Source of the DNA: Changpingibacter yushuensis
GTDB taxonomy: Bacteria; Actinomycetota; Actinomycetes; Actinomycetales; Actinomycetaceae
Direction: 5' to 3'
Assembly (NCBI RefSeq): GCF_014041995.1
Contig: NZ_CP059492.1
Coordinates: 2,542,001 to 2,606,000 of the forward strand
DNA: 64,000 nt
Below are positions 51,060-60,572 of the stretch, piece by piece. The notes beneath the pieces are model-generated. The model made no database searches. It was not told the DNA's origin and saw only the letters and a list, made by a program, of their open reading frames with translations. Position 1 is the first letter of the stretch. Each line of letters begins with the position of its first letter. A program made the translations under genes and the position numbers.

Positions 51060-52646
51060 ATGTCTCGAATGAAGTGGGGTGTCAAGGTCGTAGCGGTCGC
51101 AGCCGCTTGCTCACTTGCCCTTTCCGCGTGTGGTGGTGGCTCAGATTCCAGTGCAGACGGTACCGCCGGTTCCACATCCGCCGCAGAAGCTGTTGATGGC
51201 GGCACCATCACCGCGGCCGTCGCTTACGAAACGACTAACTACCACCCCTCATCCACCTCCTCAGCCCTTGCGCTTGGTGCAAACTGGCATGTTGTCGAAG
51301 GTCTGTGGGAACTCAACATGACTACCTACGAACCATTCAAGGCGCTTTCTGCCTCTGACGATCCGGTCGAAGTCTCCGATACCCAATATGAGGTCTCGCT
51401 CCGTGACGGCGCGAAGTTCTCCGACGGCACCGATGTCACAGCAGACGACGTCGTGGCCTCCTTCGAGCGGTCCATGGCCGAGGGCAATATCTACACACCG
51501 ATGCTCAAATTCATCAGCAGCGTTGAGAAGAAGGATGACACCACCGTCACCATCAACCTCGAGTACCCGTTCTCACTGCTCAAGCAGCGTCTCTCACTTG
51601 TGAAGATCGTTCCAGCCTCAGCAACCGACGATGAACTGACCGCAAAGCCCATTGGTACCGGCCCATGGCAGTATGACTCCATCACGGAGCAGGCCATCAA
51701 CTTTGTGCCCAATGAGTACTACAACGGCGATTACCCCGCGACGGCAGACAACATGCAGTGGGAGATCCTGAAGGATGATACTGCTCGCACTACAGCCATG
51801 CAGGAAGGCACCGTGGACGTCATGGAGTCTGTCCCTGCGGACGCCGCCGCCCTCATCGAATCCGCTGGAGCAGTCATTACGGCCGTTCAAGGATTCAATC
51901 TCCCGTTCCTGATGTTCAATACAAAGAAGGCACCTTTCGACGACGAGCGTGTTCGCCAGGCGTTCTTCTACGCAATTGACACCAACAAGCTCATTGATAA
52001 TGCGCTCTCCGGTCAAGCAACAGCAGCCACGTCCTTCCTCCCCGAGGATCACCCGAACTACAACGAAGCCTCCACGGTCTACACCTACGATCCAGAGAAG
52101 GCTAAGGAACTACTTGCAGAAGCCGGAGTAGATGGTCTATCCATTACCCTGTTGACTACCGATCACACGTGGATCACCGCGCTTTCACCGCAGATCAAGA
52201 ACGATCTTGAGGCCGTGGGTATCTCAGTGGAGATTCAGGCATTGGCATCCTCGTCTCTCTACGCGGATTACACCGACGTCGACGATCCTCAGTTCGACGT
52301 CGTCCTGGCCCCCGGTGATCCTTCAGTCTTCGGAAATGACCCGGACCTCCTTATGAACTGGTGGTATGGCGACAACTCGTGGACCCAGAAGCGTACCCAG
52401 TGGAAGGACTCCGAGGGATACACCGAACTGCACGAGATCCTCGATGCCGCAGTTCAGACCTCCGGCGATGAGCAGCAGGAACTGTGGAACCAGGCATTTG
52501 ACCTGATCTCCGAGCAAGTCCCGCTCTACCCACTGTTCCACCGTCAGGTCGTCACCGCGTACTACCCCGATGCGATTGCCAACTACTCACCAATCGGAAC
52601 CACTGGCCTGAACTTCATCGGTTCCAGCGCAACCTCGACTGACTAA
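51060..52646 (+). CDS. Peptide-class (SBP family 5) substrate-binding lipoprotein, likely for sialic acid
   Basis: 528 residues from ATG 51060 with GAGGAAAA upstream. Signal peptide with lipobox LSAC (Cys24), Gly/Ser/Ala linker, then family 5 fold: GGTITAAVAYET, YEVSLRDGAKFSDGTDVTADDVV, GTGPWQYDS and VPLYPLFHRQ. Family 5 proteins usually bind peptides, but the operon encodes NanA-, NanK- and NanE-like enzymes. I therefore infer N-acetylneuraminate or a sialoside as ligand, as known for SatABCD-type systems. A 12-bp hairpin follows the gene. Confidence 0.9.
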   Translation: MSRMKWGVKVVAVAAACSLALSACGGGSDSSADGTAGSTSAAEAVDGGTITAAVAYETTNYHPSSTSSALALGANWHVVEGLWELNMTTYEPFKALSASDDPVEVSDTQYEVSLRDGAKFSDGTDVTADDVVASFERSMAEGNIYTPMLKFISSVEKKDDTTVTINLEYPFSLLKQRLSLVKIVPASATDDELTAKPIGTGPWQYDSITEQAINFVPNEYYNGDYPATADNMQWEILKDDTARTTAMQEGTVDVMESVPADAAALIESAGAVITAVQGFNLPFLMFNTKKAPFDDERVRQAFFYAIDTNKLIDNALSGQATAATSFLPEDHPNYNEASTVYTYDPEKAKELLAEAGVDGLSITLLTTDHTWITALSPQIKNDLEAVGISVEIQALASSSLYADYTDVDDPQFDVVLAPGDPSVFGNDPDLLMNWWYGDNSWTQKRTQWKDSEGYTELHEILDAAVQTSGDEQQELWNQAFDLISEQVPLYPLFHRQVVTAYYPDAIANYSPIGTTGLNFIGSSATSTD

Positions 52647-52699
52647 TCCACCAATCCGATGGGGTGACCTCTTCGGAAACCCCTCATGCACAGTGCCTA

Positions 52700-52730
52700 G
52701 GGCGGCGGACCGCTACCCGGTCCGCCGCCC
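52700..52730 (+). promoter_or_regulatory. Intercistronic 12-bp hairpin
   Basis: GGGCGGCGGACC (52700-52711) pairs exactly with 52719-52730 over a 7-nt loop, between the binding-protein and permease genes. It probably raises the ratio of binding protein to permease. Confidence 0.7.
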
Positions 52731-52760
52731 TGCACGCGCCCGCATCAGAGGAGAATTGTT

Positions 52761-53717
52761 GTGAACAACCTCGTCAGACTCATAGGCAGGCGCCTCATCG
52801 CGCTTCCAATCATGGTCTTTGGAGTGGCGTTCCTCGTCTTCTTCCTCATGTCCTTCTCCAAGATCGATCCCGCTTACGCGGCATTGGGAGAAGGGGCCTC
52901 ACAGCAGGCCCTTGAGGAATATCGCGAAGCCAATGGTCTCAACGACCCTTGGATCGTCCGTTTTGTCAACTTCCTTGGTGATCTGCTCCATGGAAACCTT
53001 GGTACCTACGGTGCCAACCAAGCTTCAGTGGCTGATCGGGTAAGTTCAGCCTTCCCTATCACGATGCAACTGACCTTCATGGGTCTGATCATTGCGGTCG
53101 TTTTTGCCCTCATCTTCGGCGTCATCGCCGCCCTGTACCGCGACCGCTGGCCAGACAAGGTCATCCGTGTAGTCTCCATCGCGTGCATTGCAACACCGTC
53201 GTTCTGGCTCGCAGTCCTCATGATTCTGCTTTTCTCCGTGAACCTTGGAGTCCTGCCAGCTTCCGGTGCCCTTCCTGCATTTAGCGAGGATCCCTCAGGG
53301 TGGTTCCAACGAATGATCCTTCCTGCCGTTGCACTCGGAGTTCCCGTAGCCGGATCACTCACCCGCGTCATCCGAACCGCAATGGTCGAGGAACTGGACA
53401 AGGACTACGTACGCACAGCTGTAGGCGCAGGCGTGCCATACGGCATCGTCGTCTCCCGAAATGTGCTTCGTAATGCGCTCATTACACCCGTCACCGTGCT
53501 CGGACTTCGCATCGGCTATCTCATGGGCGGTGCAGTGGTTATCGAAGTCATCTTCAACCTGCGCGGTATGGGAATGGCAATTCTTGAAGGCGTCCAGTCC
53601 AACTACCCCACGCTGGTTCAGGGCGTGACGCTGGTGGTTGCACTCGCCTTCATCATTATCAACATCGTGGTGGACATGCTGTACGTCCTCATCAACCCAC
53701 GAATCAGGGAGGTCTGA
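52761..53717 (+). CDS. ABC transporter permease (DppB/SatB-like)
   Basis: 318 residues with the complete first helix LIGRRLIALPIMVFGVAFLVFFL, then the KIDPAYAALGEGAS loop, five further helices, ATPSFWLAVLMILLFSV and the EAA loop DYVRTAVGAGVPYGIVVSRNVLRN; ends YVLINPRIREV. GTG start with GAGGAGA upstream. One half of the membrane channel of the putative sialic-acid importer; the next gene starts 1 bp after its stop codon. Confidence 0.92.
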   Translation: MNNLVRLIGRRLIALPIMVFGVAFLVFFLMSFSKIDPAYAALGEGASQQALEEYREANGLNDPWIVRFVNFLGDLLHGNLGTYGANQASVADRVSSAFPITMQLTFMGLIIAVVFALIFGVIAALYRDRWPDKVIRVVSIACIATPSFWLAVLMILLFSVNLGVLPASGALPAFSEDPSGWFQRMILPAVALGVPVAGSLTRVIRTAMVEELDKDYVRTAVGAGVPYGIVVSRNVLRNALITPVTVLGLRIGYLMGGAVVIEVIFNLRGMGMAILEGVQSNYPTLVQGVTLVVALAFIIINIVVDMLYVLINPRIREV

Positions 53718-53718
53718 C

Positions 53719-55788
53719 ATGCGTCGCAAGCTCACTGAAAAGATGGAACAACCCGGAGTCCGCTTCAAGCGCTTCCGGGCCATGAGCTGGGGTGCGCGGA
53801 TCTCGGTCTCCGTGATCATCATCATCGCGCTGGCGGCCGTCTTCGCACCCATCCTCGCTCCGAACAATCCGCTCGAGATCTTCACCGCCCGGCAAGCTCC
53901 CGGCGACGGCTTCCTCTTCGGAACTGATGACAAGGGCCGCGACATCTTCTCGCGGATGATCTACGGTGCAAGGTACTCGCTGGTCATTGGCTTGTGCGCC
54001 ACCGCCTTTGCGTTGATCTGTGGCGCAGTCATCGGGTCGGTCGCAGCGGTTTCCCGCAAGTCAATCTCCGAAGTCATCATGCGGATCATGGACATCATCA
54101 TGTCGTTCCCCGGCATTGCGCTGGCCGCCATGTTTGTCTCCGTCTTCGGCAACTCGCTGCCCATCATCATTCTGACGATCGGCTTCCTCTACATTCCCCA
54201 GCTCACCCGCGTGGTGCGCGCCAACGTGGTTTCGGAGTACTCCGAGGACTATGTGAACGCAGTCGTGGTTTCTGGTGCACGCGCCCCTTGGATCCTCGCC
54301 AAGCATGTGGCACGCAATTGCATTGCCCCCGTCATGGTGTTCACAACTGTGCTGGTAGCCGACGCAATCGTCTTCGAAGCATCCTTGTCATTCATCCAAG
54401 CAGGCATTCAGGAGCCCACCCCAACCTGGGGTAACATTCTCTCCGACGCTCGCGCCGGCGTTCTGCTGGGCCGCTGGTGGCAAGCACTGTTCCCCGGCTT
54501 GGCCATCATGATCACCGTGCTGTGCCTCAATATCCTCTCCGAAGGAATGACGGATGCAATGGTCGCGGCCCCCACCGCCGTGAAGGTCCCCGACGAATCC
54601 AAGGTGACCTCTGCGCAGCGCGAGGCCGACAAGCTCCTGACCGATCCCGTTGAGGCATACAAAGAGCAGCATGAAGCCCTCCTTGCTAGGCTTCAATCCC
54701 TGAGCGACATGGAGGCACTGCGCCACGATCGGCACACGCCCCAATCGGACGAAGCTCCAATCCTCGAAGTAAAGGATTTGTGTATCAAGTTCCCACGGCA
54801 TGGCAATGTCGACGTTGTGGACCACGTTTCATTCGCGGTTCGTCCAGGCGAGACCATGGGACTTGTAGGCGAATCGGGCTGTGGAAAGTCGATCACCGCA
54901 TTCGCCATCATGGGCCTGCTTGATCCCAAGGCCGAAATCTCCGGCGAGATCCTCTACCAAGGCAAGAACCTGCTGGAGATGACCGGCAAGCAGCGCAATG
55001 CTCTGCGTGGGCACGAAATGGCCATGATCTACCAAGATGCACTATCGGCGTTGAACCCTTCGATGCTTATCAAGTCGCAGATGAAGCAGCTGACGAAGCG
55101 CGGCGGTACCCGCACCGCAGAGGAGCTTCTCGAACTTGTGGGGCTGGATCCTAAGCGCACGCTCGAGTCCTACCCACACGAACTCTCCGGTGGTCAACGC
55201 CAGCGTGTTCTCATCGCCATGGCGCTGACCCGCGATCCCAAACTTGTGATTGCTGACGAACCCACCACCGCACTGGATGTCACGGTTCAGAAACAAGTCA
55301 TCAAGTTGCTCAATGAACTACGCGACAAGCTCGGCTTCGCAATGGTTTTCGTCTCCCACGACCTAGCTCTCGTTGCAGAAGTGGCGCACTCGATAACCGT
55401 GATGTATGCCGGTCAAGTTGTGGAGCAGGCCTCCACCGTGGAGCTCCTGACCGATCCTCGCCACGAATACACTCGCGGCCTCCTCGGTTCGGTTCTCTCC
55501 ATCGAAGCGGGCTCCGGCCGCCTCCATCAGGTGCCCGGCACAGTGCCTTCACCCAAGGACTTCCCTGTGGGAGACAGGTTCGCACCGCGTTCCAGCCACC
55601 CGACCGTTGGCCTAACAACCCGGCCCATTATGCATCCAGTAGGCGACTCCCTACACTTCTATGCCGATCTTCCAGATAGCGCATGGATCGAAGAGGGCCT
55701 AACACCACCCCATTCCCAGCCATGGGAAGGCAGCTCTTCGGACCTTTCCCCGGCTGGTGCTACACAAGGCACGGAGGAGCAAGCATGA
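53719..55788 (+). CDS. Fused ABC permease/ATPase (DppC-DppD type)
   Basis: 689 residues joining two usually separate subunits. Residues about 1-310 are a DppC-like permease ([23 protein letters not shown]-like VSGARAPWILAKHVARN). A charged linker (about 310-350) leads to an ATPase with Walker A GESGCGKSIT, YQDALSALNPS, signature [15 protein letters not shown], Walker [13 protein letters not shown] and VSHDLALV, plus the C-terminal oligopeptide-type extension. Such fusions are known in actinobacteria. ATG 53719 begins 1 bp after the previous stop codon; the frame further upstream overlaps the DppB-like gene. Confidence 0.92.
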   Translation: MRRKLTEKMEQPGVRFKRFRAMSWGARISVSVIIIIALAAVFAPILAPNNPLEIFTARQAPGDGFLFGTDDKGRDIFSRMIYGARYSLVIGLCATAFALICGAVIGSVAAVSRKSISEVIMRIMDIIMSFPGIALAAMFVSVFGNSLPIIILTIGFLYIPQLTRVVRANVVSEYSEDYVNAVVVSGARAPWILAKHVARNCIAPVMVFTTVLVADAIVFEASLSFIQAGIQEPTPTWGNILSDARAGVLLGRWWQALFPGLAIMITVLCLNILSEGMTDAMVAAPTAVKVPDESKVTSAQREADKLLTDPVEAYKEQHEALLARLQSLSDMEALRHDRHTPQSDEAPILEVKDLCIKFPRHGNVDVVDHVSFAVRPGETMGLVGESGCGKSITAFAIMGLLDPKAEISGEILYQGKNLLEMTGKQRNALRGHEMAMIYQDALSALNPSMLIKSQMKQLTKRGGTRTAEELLELVGLDPKRTLESYPHELSGGQRQRVLIAMALTRDPKLVIADEPTTALDVTVQKQVIKLLNELRDKLGFAMVFVSHDLALVAEVAHSITVMYAGQVVEQASTVELLTDPRHEYTRGLLGSVLSIEAGSGRLHQVPGTVPSPKDFPVGDRFAPRSSHPTVGLTTRPIMHPVGDSLHFYADLPDSAWIEEGLTPPHSQPWEGSSSDLSPAGATQGTEEQA

Positions 55789-56651
55789 GCGATTCCACCA
55801 ACAACGAGGTTCGCAATGGGCAGATCCGCACCGCCCGAATCGGGGATGCGGCCACGCCAATCATTGAGCTGAAGGATGTTGACGTCACGTTCAAGACCCG
55901 CACCGGGTCACTCTTTCATCCGAACCGGATCCACGCAGTTCGTGGCGTAAACATGAAGGTTGTGGCCGGAGAAACCCTCGGCATCGTGGGTGAATCTGGT
56001 TGTGGTAAGTCCACCACCGCGAACGTCATGTGCGGACTCCAGCAGCCCACCGCTGGCCACGTCTTCTTCAAAGGGGTTGAGGTCACGAAGCGAAGCGCCA
56101 AGGACCGGCGCAGGATCGGCCGCGTGGTTTCCGTGGTGTTCCAAGATCCAGCCACAGCGCTTAACGCACGCATGATCGTTCGTGACCAGCTCGCTGATCC
56201 GCTCAACGTGCACAGCATTGGCACCTCAGCCGAACGTGACAAGCGGGTGGAAGATCTCATCTCCATGGTGGGCCTTCCCCATTCTGCGCTCGACGCACTG
56301 CCGGGCCAGCTTTCAGGTGGTCAGCGCCAACGCGTTGCGATCGCACGTGCTTTGGCACTCGAACCCGACGCGATCATCGCGGATGAGCCCACTTCAGCGC
56401 TCGACGTATCCGTGCGGGCTCAGATTCTTAATCTTTTGACAGATCTGAAGAACGAACTCGGCTTAGCGATGGTCTTCATCAGTCACGATATTCAAACTGT
56501 TCGCTACGTCTCTGATCGCATCGCTGTTATGCACGACGGCGTCGTCGCGGAGGAGGGCCCCGGGGCACAGCTTCTTGCCAACCCTCAGGACCCATACACG
56601 CAGAAGCTCTTGGGTGCGGCGCCATCCCTGCTACACCCAGTGCTCAACTAA
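55785..56651 (+). CDS. ABC transporter ATP-binding protein (DppF-like)
   Basis: 288 residues. ATG 55785 overlaps the fusion gene's TGA; GAGGAG lies upstream. Walker A GESGCGKSTT, FQDPATALNARM, signature [15 protein letters not shown], Walker [13 protein letters not shown] and ISHDIQTV. Second ATPase of the importer, giving with the fusion protein a complete two-ATPase, two-permease complex. Confidence 0.93.
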   Translation: MSDSTNNEVRNGQIRTARIGDAATPIIELKDVDVTFKTRTGSLFHPNRIHAVRGVNMKVVAGETLGIVGESGCGKSTTANVMCGLQQPTAGHVFFKGVEVTKRSAKDRRRIGRVVSVVFQDPATALNARMIVRDQLADPLNVHSIGTSAERDKRVEDLISMVGLPHSALDALPGQLSGGQRQRVAIARALALEPDAIIADEPTSALDVSVRAQILNLLTDLKNELGLAMVFISHDIQTVRYVSDRIAVMHDGVVAEEGPGAQLLANPQDPYTQKLLGAAPSLLHPVLN

Positions 56652-56742
56652 GTGACTGCGCCACACCCACGTTGCTACACGCATTGAGAATGCAAAAACC
56701 CCCAACAATACGCCCACAAGTCATCACTGAAGGAATGGCTCA

Positions 56743-57672
56743 ATGTCTCAAAATTCCCCATTTTTCGGGGTAATCCCACCAGTTGTCACGCCACTTACTC
56801 CCGAGCGTGAACTCGACGTCGAAGCTCTCGAGAAGAACGTCAACCGTATGATCGAGGCTGGGGTCAACGGGCTGTTCTTCCTCGGATCCTCTGGCGAGGT
56901 CGTGTTCAGCACGGACGAACGCCGCGGCCAGATCCTCGAAGCTGGCATCCGCGCCACGGCCGGACGAGTGCCAGTGTTTGCTGGAGTGATCGACATGCAG
57001 ACTGAACGCATGATCGAACATGCCAAGCAGGCTCAAAAACTCGGAGCCGACGCGATAGTCGCCACCGCACCGTTCTATGCGCTAGGTGGAGACGTAGAGA
57101 TCGAGGCGAACTTCCGCGCCATTCGCGAAGCCGTGGACCTGCCACTCTTTGCCTACGACATCCCGGTGTGCGTCCACAAAAAGCTGGGCGTTGACCTCCT
57201 GGTCAAGCTTGGCAAGGAGGGCGTCCTCTCCGGAGTTAAGGATTCTTCCGGCGACGACGTCGCCTTCCGTTTCCTTATTCGCGCCAATGATCAGGCCGGA
57301 CATCCGCTCCAACTGCTCACCGGGCATGAAGTAGTGGTTGATGGTGCGTACTTGGGTGGAGCGGACGGCTCGGTTCCCGGACTCGCCAATGTGGATCCTG
57401 CTCCGTACGTGGAACAGTGGAAGGCCGCCCAAGAGGGCGACTGGAATCGCGTTTCTGAACTCCAGGACTACCTTGCCGACCTCATGCGCATCACCTCGGT
57501 TGTGAAGGGTGTCCAAGGCTTCGGCGGTGGAGTTGGCGCATTCAAGACTGCGCTGTGGCTCCTTGGTATCTACAGTTCGAACCAGATGCCTCGTCCCGTT
57601 TCCGCCCTTGAAGGTGAGAACGTTGAGGCAGTTCGTTCCGTCCTGGCCGACCTAGGACTCGTTGAGAGCTAG
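56743..57672 (+). CDS. N-acetylneuraminate lyase-like DapA-family aldolase
   Basis: 309 residues. (beta/alpha)8 class I aldolase with Tyr138 in LFAYDIPVCVHKK, Schiff-base Lys166 in SGVKDSSGDD, and GSSGEVVFST near residue 48. Predicted to split N-acetylneuraminate into pyruvate and N-acetylmannosamine. The family alone does not fix the substrate, but NanK- and NanE-like genes follow directly. It differs clearly from the 11.7-kb DapA-family protein. Confidence 0.85.
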   Translation: MSQNSPFFGVIPPVVTPLTPERELDVEALEKNVNRMIEAGVNGLFFLGSSGEVVFSTDERRGQILEAGIRATAGRVPVFAGVIDMQTERMIEHAKQAQKLGADAIVATAPFYALGGDVEIEANFRAIREAVDLPLFAYDIPVCVHKKLGVDLLVKLGKEGVLSGVKDSSGDDVAFRFLIRANDQAGHPLQLLTGHEVVVDGAYLGGADGSVPGLANVDPAPYVEQWKAAQEGDWNRVSELQDYLADLMRITSVVKGVQGFGGGVGAFKTALWLLGIYSSNQMPRPVSALEGENVEAVRSVLADLGLVES

Positions 57673-57837
57673 GTGGCGCGGGGCGCGGTTGGGGGCCACT
57701 CGCCCCCAACCGCGTTCATGGCGGCTGTATGCACGCCAACTCGCATTCGTTGGCTGGGTTTCGCGTGGTGGTATGCCCGGCCAACGAATGTGCTCATCAA
57801 ATACTGAGCACCGTGCATCTGGATGCTAGGAGAAGCT

Positions 57838-58860
57838 TTGGAAAGCGATTCACTTGTGGAACCGGCCAGCAAGCCCGTGGTGGTTCTAGACATTGGCGGC
57901 ACAAAGATTAGCGCTGCAGTTGTGGAGTGGACGCCGTTGGCTGATCCTCAGTTCACCATCTGCTGCTCTCAAACAGCACCCACCAATGCACCTCGAGGCG
58001 GAACAGCCGTATGTGCCACCGCTGTAGATCTGGCTCGCAGTGTTGCTCATCAGTATGCCGCTGCGCATGGTTCTTCCATTGTTGGCATCTCAGTGGCGTC
58101 AGCTGGCGTTGTTGACGAAGCCAATGGAAGCATCATCTCTGCGACCGACCTCATCCCCGGATGGGCTGGTATCGAGCTGGGCCGCACGTTATCACAGCAA
58201 CTTGGATTGCCCACGCGTGTCATGAACGATGTGCATGCCCACGCTCTTGGAGAAGTGAGTGCTGGTGTAGCGCGCGGATGTGATTCAGCCCTTGTGTTAG
58301 GAGTGGGTACGGGTATTGGTGGAGCAGTGGTCTCCCATGGCCATGTTCTTCGCGGCGCTCACGGACTCTCCGGGCACCTTGGACATATCCACCATCCGTT
58401 GGCCAACGGCTTCACATGCTCGTGTGGAAGGTTTGGGCACATTGAGTCCGTTGCTTCGGGCAGCGGACTTGGCCGGCTGTACAATGCGCGAGTATCTGAC
58501 TTTCAGACTGAACGGGCACACAACGAGGAATACTCCATCTCTCAGCTCGAGGGCGTTGTCAGTGGCGGCCGCGCTCTGAAGGATCTGGCCGATGCGGGCA
58601 ATGACCTAGCGCAACGTACTCTCTCAGAAAGTGGCCGCGCCCTAGGTGAAGTACTTGGTTCTTTAGCTAATGCCTTCGATCCAGACGTCATCATCCTCTC
58701 CGGATCCGTGACCCGAGCAGGTGAGCTTTGGTGGAACGCCATTCACGAAGGATACGGCGCTCAGGCAATGGATACTGTGGCCCACACTCCTCTTCTCCAA
58801 GGATCGCTGGGCGATTCCGCACCACTCATTGGAGCCGCGGCAAACTATCTGATCACATGA
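57838..58860 (+). CDS. nanK: ROK-family sugar kinase, probable N-acetylmannosamine kinase
   Basis: About 340 residues from TTG 57838, preferred because AGGAG lies 5 nt upstream; ATG 57823 in the same frame lacks one. ATP-binding VVLDIGGTKISAAVVE, catalytic Asp in VMNDVHAHALGE, GTGIGGAVVSHG, and the ROK zinc site GHIHHPLANGFTCSCGRFGHIE, where the usual last Cys is His. Predicted to make N-acetylmannosamine 6-phosphate. Lies between the lyase and epimerase genes. Confidence 0.88.
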   Translation: MESDSLVEPASKPVVVLDIGGTKISAAVVEWTPLADPQFTICCSQTAPTNAPRGGTAVCATAVDLARSVAHQYAAAHGSSIVGISVASAGVVDEANGSIISATDLIPGWAGIELGRTLSQQLGLPTRVMNDVHAHALGEVSAGVARGCDSALVLGVGTGIGGAVVSHGHVLRGAHGLSGHLGHIHHPLANGFTCSCGRFGHIESVASGSGLGRLYNARVSDFQTERAHNEEYSISQLEGVVSGGRALKDLADAGNDLAQRTLSESGRALGEVLGSLANAFDPDVIILSGSVTRAGELWWNAIHEGYGAQAMDTVAHTPLLQGSLGDSAPLIGAAANYLIT

Positions 58861-58929
58861 CCAGCGCTTCGCCCTCATCGCGCTTCTCATCACATCACGT
58901 CACATAACCGAGTTTTCAAGGAAAGTGTT

Positions 58930-59604
58930 ATGCATCCGATCATTGAATCAGTCCGAGGTAAGCTCATCGTCTCCTGCCAGGCCTACCCTGGCGAGCCACT
59001 GCGTCACCCCGAAACCATGGCGCAGATGGCATTAGCCGCCGAACGAGGTGGTGCCGCCGCCATCCGCTGCCAAGGTCTAGCAGATATCTCTGCGATCAAA
59101 GGGCAGGTTGAACTCCCGGTGATCGGGTTATGGAAGGAGGGCCACGAGGGCGTCTACATCACCCCCACCCTCCGCCATGCCCGGGCATGCGTCATGGCCG
59201 GTGCAGACATCGTCGCAATCGACGCAACTTCCCGCCCCCGACCTGACGGCCTGACTTTCGCCCAAACCGTGGCTGCCCTCAAGGAGGACGGCACTCTGGT
59301 GATGGCTGACTGTGGATCCCTTGCCGATGCCCAACAGGCCGCCGATGCTGGCTGCGATATTCTCTCAACCACCCTCGCCGGATACACCGGCGACCGTGTG
59401 AAGACGGATGGACCGGACTTCGAACTCCTCAGCCAGATGGTTTCAGCGTTCCCAGAATTTCCCGTGTTCTGTGAAGGTCGAATCCACACTACCGAGCACG
59501 CGCGCCAAGTGATTGATGCAGGCGCATGGGCGGCCGTGGTTGGCACGGCGATCACTCACCCAACCACCATCACCTCGTGGTTCCGCGGCGCAGTGGAAGG
59601 CTGA
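58930..59604 (+). CDS. nanE: N-acetylmannosamine-6-phosphate 2-epimerase
   Basis: 224 residues of the NanE TIM barrel: GKLIVSCQAYPGEPLR at the start, AAAIRCQGLADI, PVIGLWKEGHEGVYITPTL (active-site Lys), DIVAIDATSRPRPDG, MADCGSLADAQQA, TTLAGYT and a phosphate-binding C-terminus AAVVGTAITHP. Converts N-acetylmannosamine 6-phosphate to N-acetylglucosamine 6-phosphate, which would leave the pathway via NagA/NagB encoded elsewhere. Confidence 0.95.
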   Translation: MHPIIESVRGKLIVSCQAYPGEPLRHPETMAQMALAAERGGAAAIRCQGLADISAIKGQVELPVIGLWKEGHEGVYITPTLRHARACVMAGADIVAIDATSRPRPDGLTFAQTVAALKEDGTLVMADCGSLADAQQAADAGCDILSTTLAGYTGDRVKTDGPDFELLSQMVSAFPEFPVFCEGRIHTTEHARQVIDAGAWAAVVGTAITHPTTITSWFRGAVEG

Positions 59605-59662
59605 TGCTTTCTTTTAGCCAAGCGCACTAAGCTTGCAGGGACGCTTGGAAAGGAGGCCCACG

Positions 59663-60562
59663 ATGCGCACGAGCCTCCACTCCGGCCACCGCCAGCATGA
59701 GGTTCGCACCGCCTATGCACTGCTCACCCCCTCGCTCATCGGCGTGGGAATCTTCCTTGTACTGCCCTTTCTGCTGGTCTTTGCCATATCACTGACTGAC
59801 TGGAAGCTGATCAACACTCCCCAGTTCGTGGGACTTGAGAACTACAGCTACCTTGCCTCAGGCACGACCTTCTTTCACTCCATCGCAGTAACGTTGGTAT
59901 TCGCGCTCCTGACCATTCCCCCGGCAGTGGTGCTCGGTCTGCTCATCGCGCTGGCACTCAATCGGCGACTTCCCGGCACCACTTTCCTTCAGCTGCTATA
60001 CGTCCTGCCGTGGGTGTGCGCCCCACTCACTCTTGGCGTGGTATGGCAATGGATGCTTGATCCCACCAACGGGCTGGTGAACGCAGTCATAGGCCACCGC
60101 ATTGAATGGATGAGTAATACCGCGCTAGCCCTACCTACCGTTGCATTCGTGTACGTGTGGCAAAACGTTGGCTACATCTCGCTCTTCTTCCTAGCAGGGC
60201 TGCAATCAATACCCACATCAGTGTTAGAAGCAGCAAAGATTGACGGTGCCGGCCCCATTCGTATGGTGACGTCGATGTACGTACCATTGTTGCGCCCAAC
60301 CACCTTCTTTGTTCTGGTCACCTCATTCATCTCCTCTTTTCAGGCCTTTGACTTGGTATACGGACTCACTGGATCCAACCCCGGCTATCCGGGAGGAACC
60401 ACCGATCTGCTTGCTGTGCACATCTATCAAACTGCCTTCAGTGGTTCTCATCAGATGGGCCGGGCCAGTGCGATGGCGGTTCTGCTGCTTGCCGTCATCG
60501 TTGCCATAACTGTCCTCCAACAGCGCTACTTCGCCAAGCGCACCGTTTTTGAACTGGATTAG
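59663..60562 (+). CDS. Carbohydrate ABC transporter permease (MalF/UgpA-like)
   Basis: 299 residues from ATG 59663 with a near-perfect AAAGGAGG site upstream. Six helices, beginning AYALLTPSLIGVGIFLVLPF, and the EAA loop EAAKIDGAGPIRMVTSMYVPLLRP. It follows nanE by 58 bp and is likely in the same transcript. It forms a heterodimer with the next gene product. The substrate is probably an amino sugar or a host glycan fragment. Confidence 0.92.
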   Translation: MRTSLHSGHRQHEVRTAYALLTPSLIGVGIFLVLPFLLVFAISLTDWKLINTPQFVGLENYSYLASGTTFFHSIAVTLVFALLTIPPAVVLGLLIALALNRRLPGTTFLQLLYVLPWVCAPLTLGVVWQWMLDPTNGLVNAVIGHRIEWMSNTALALPTVAFVYVWQNVGYISLFFLAGLQSIPTSVLEAAKIDGAGPIRMVTSMYVPLLRPTTFFVLVTSFISSFQAFDLVYGLTGSNPGYPGGTTDLLAVHIYQTAFSGSHQMGRASAMAVLLLAVIVAITVLQQRYFAKRTVFELD

Positions 60563-60572
60563 GGTGACGCCG

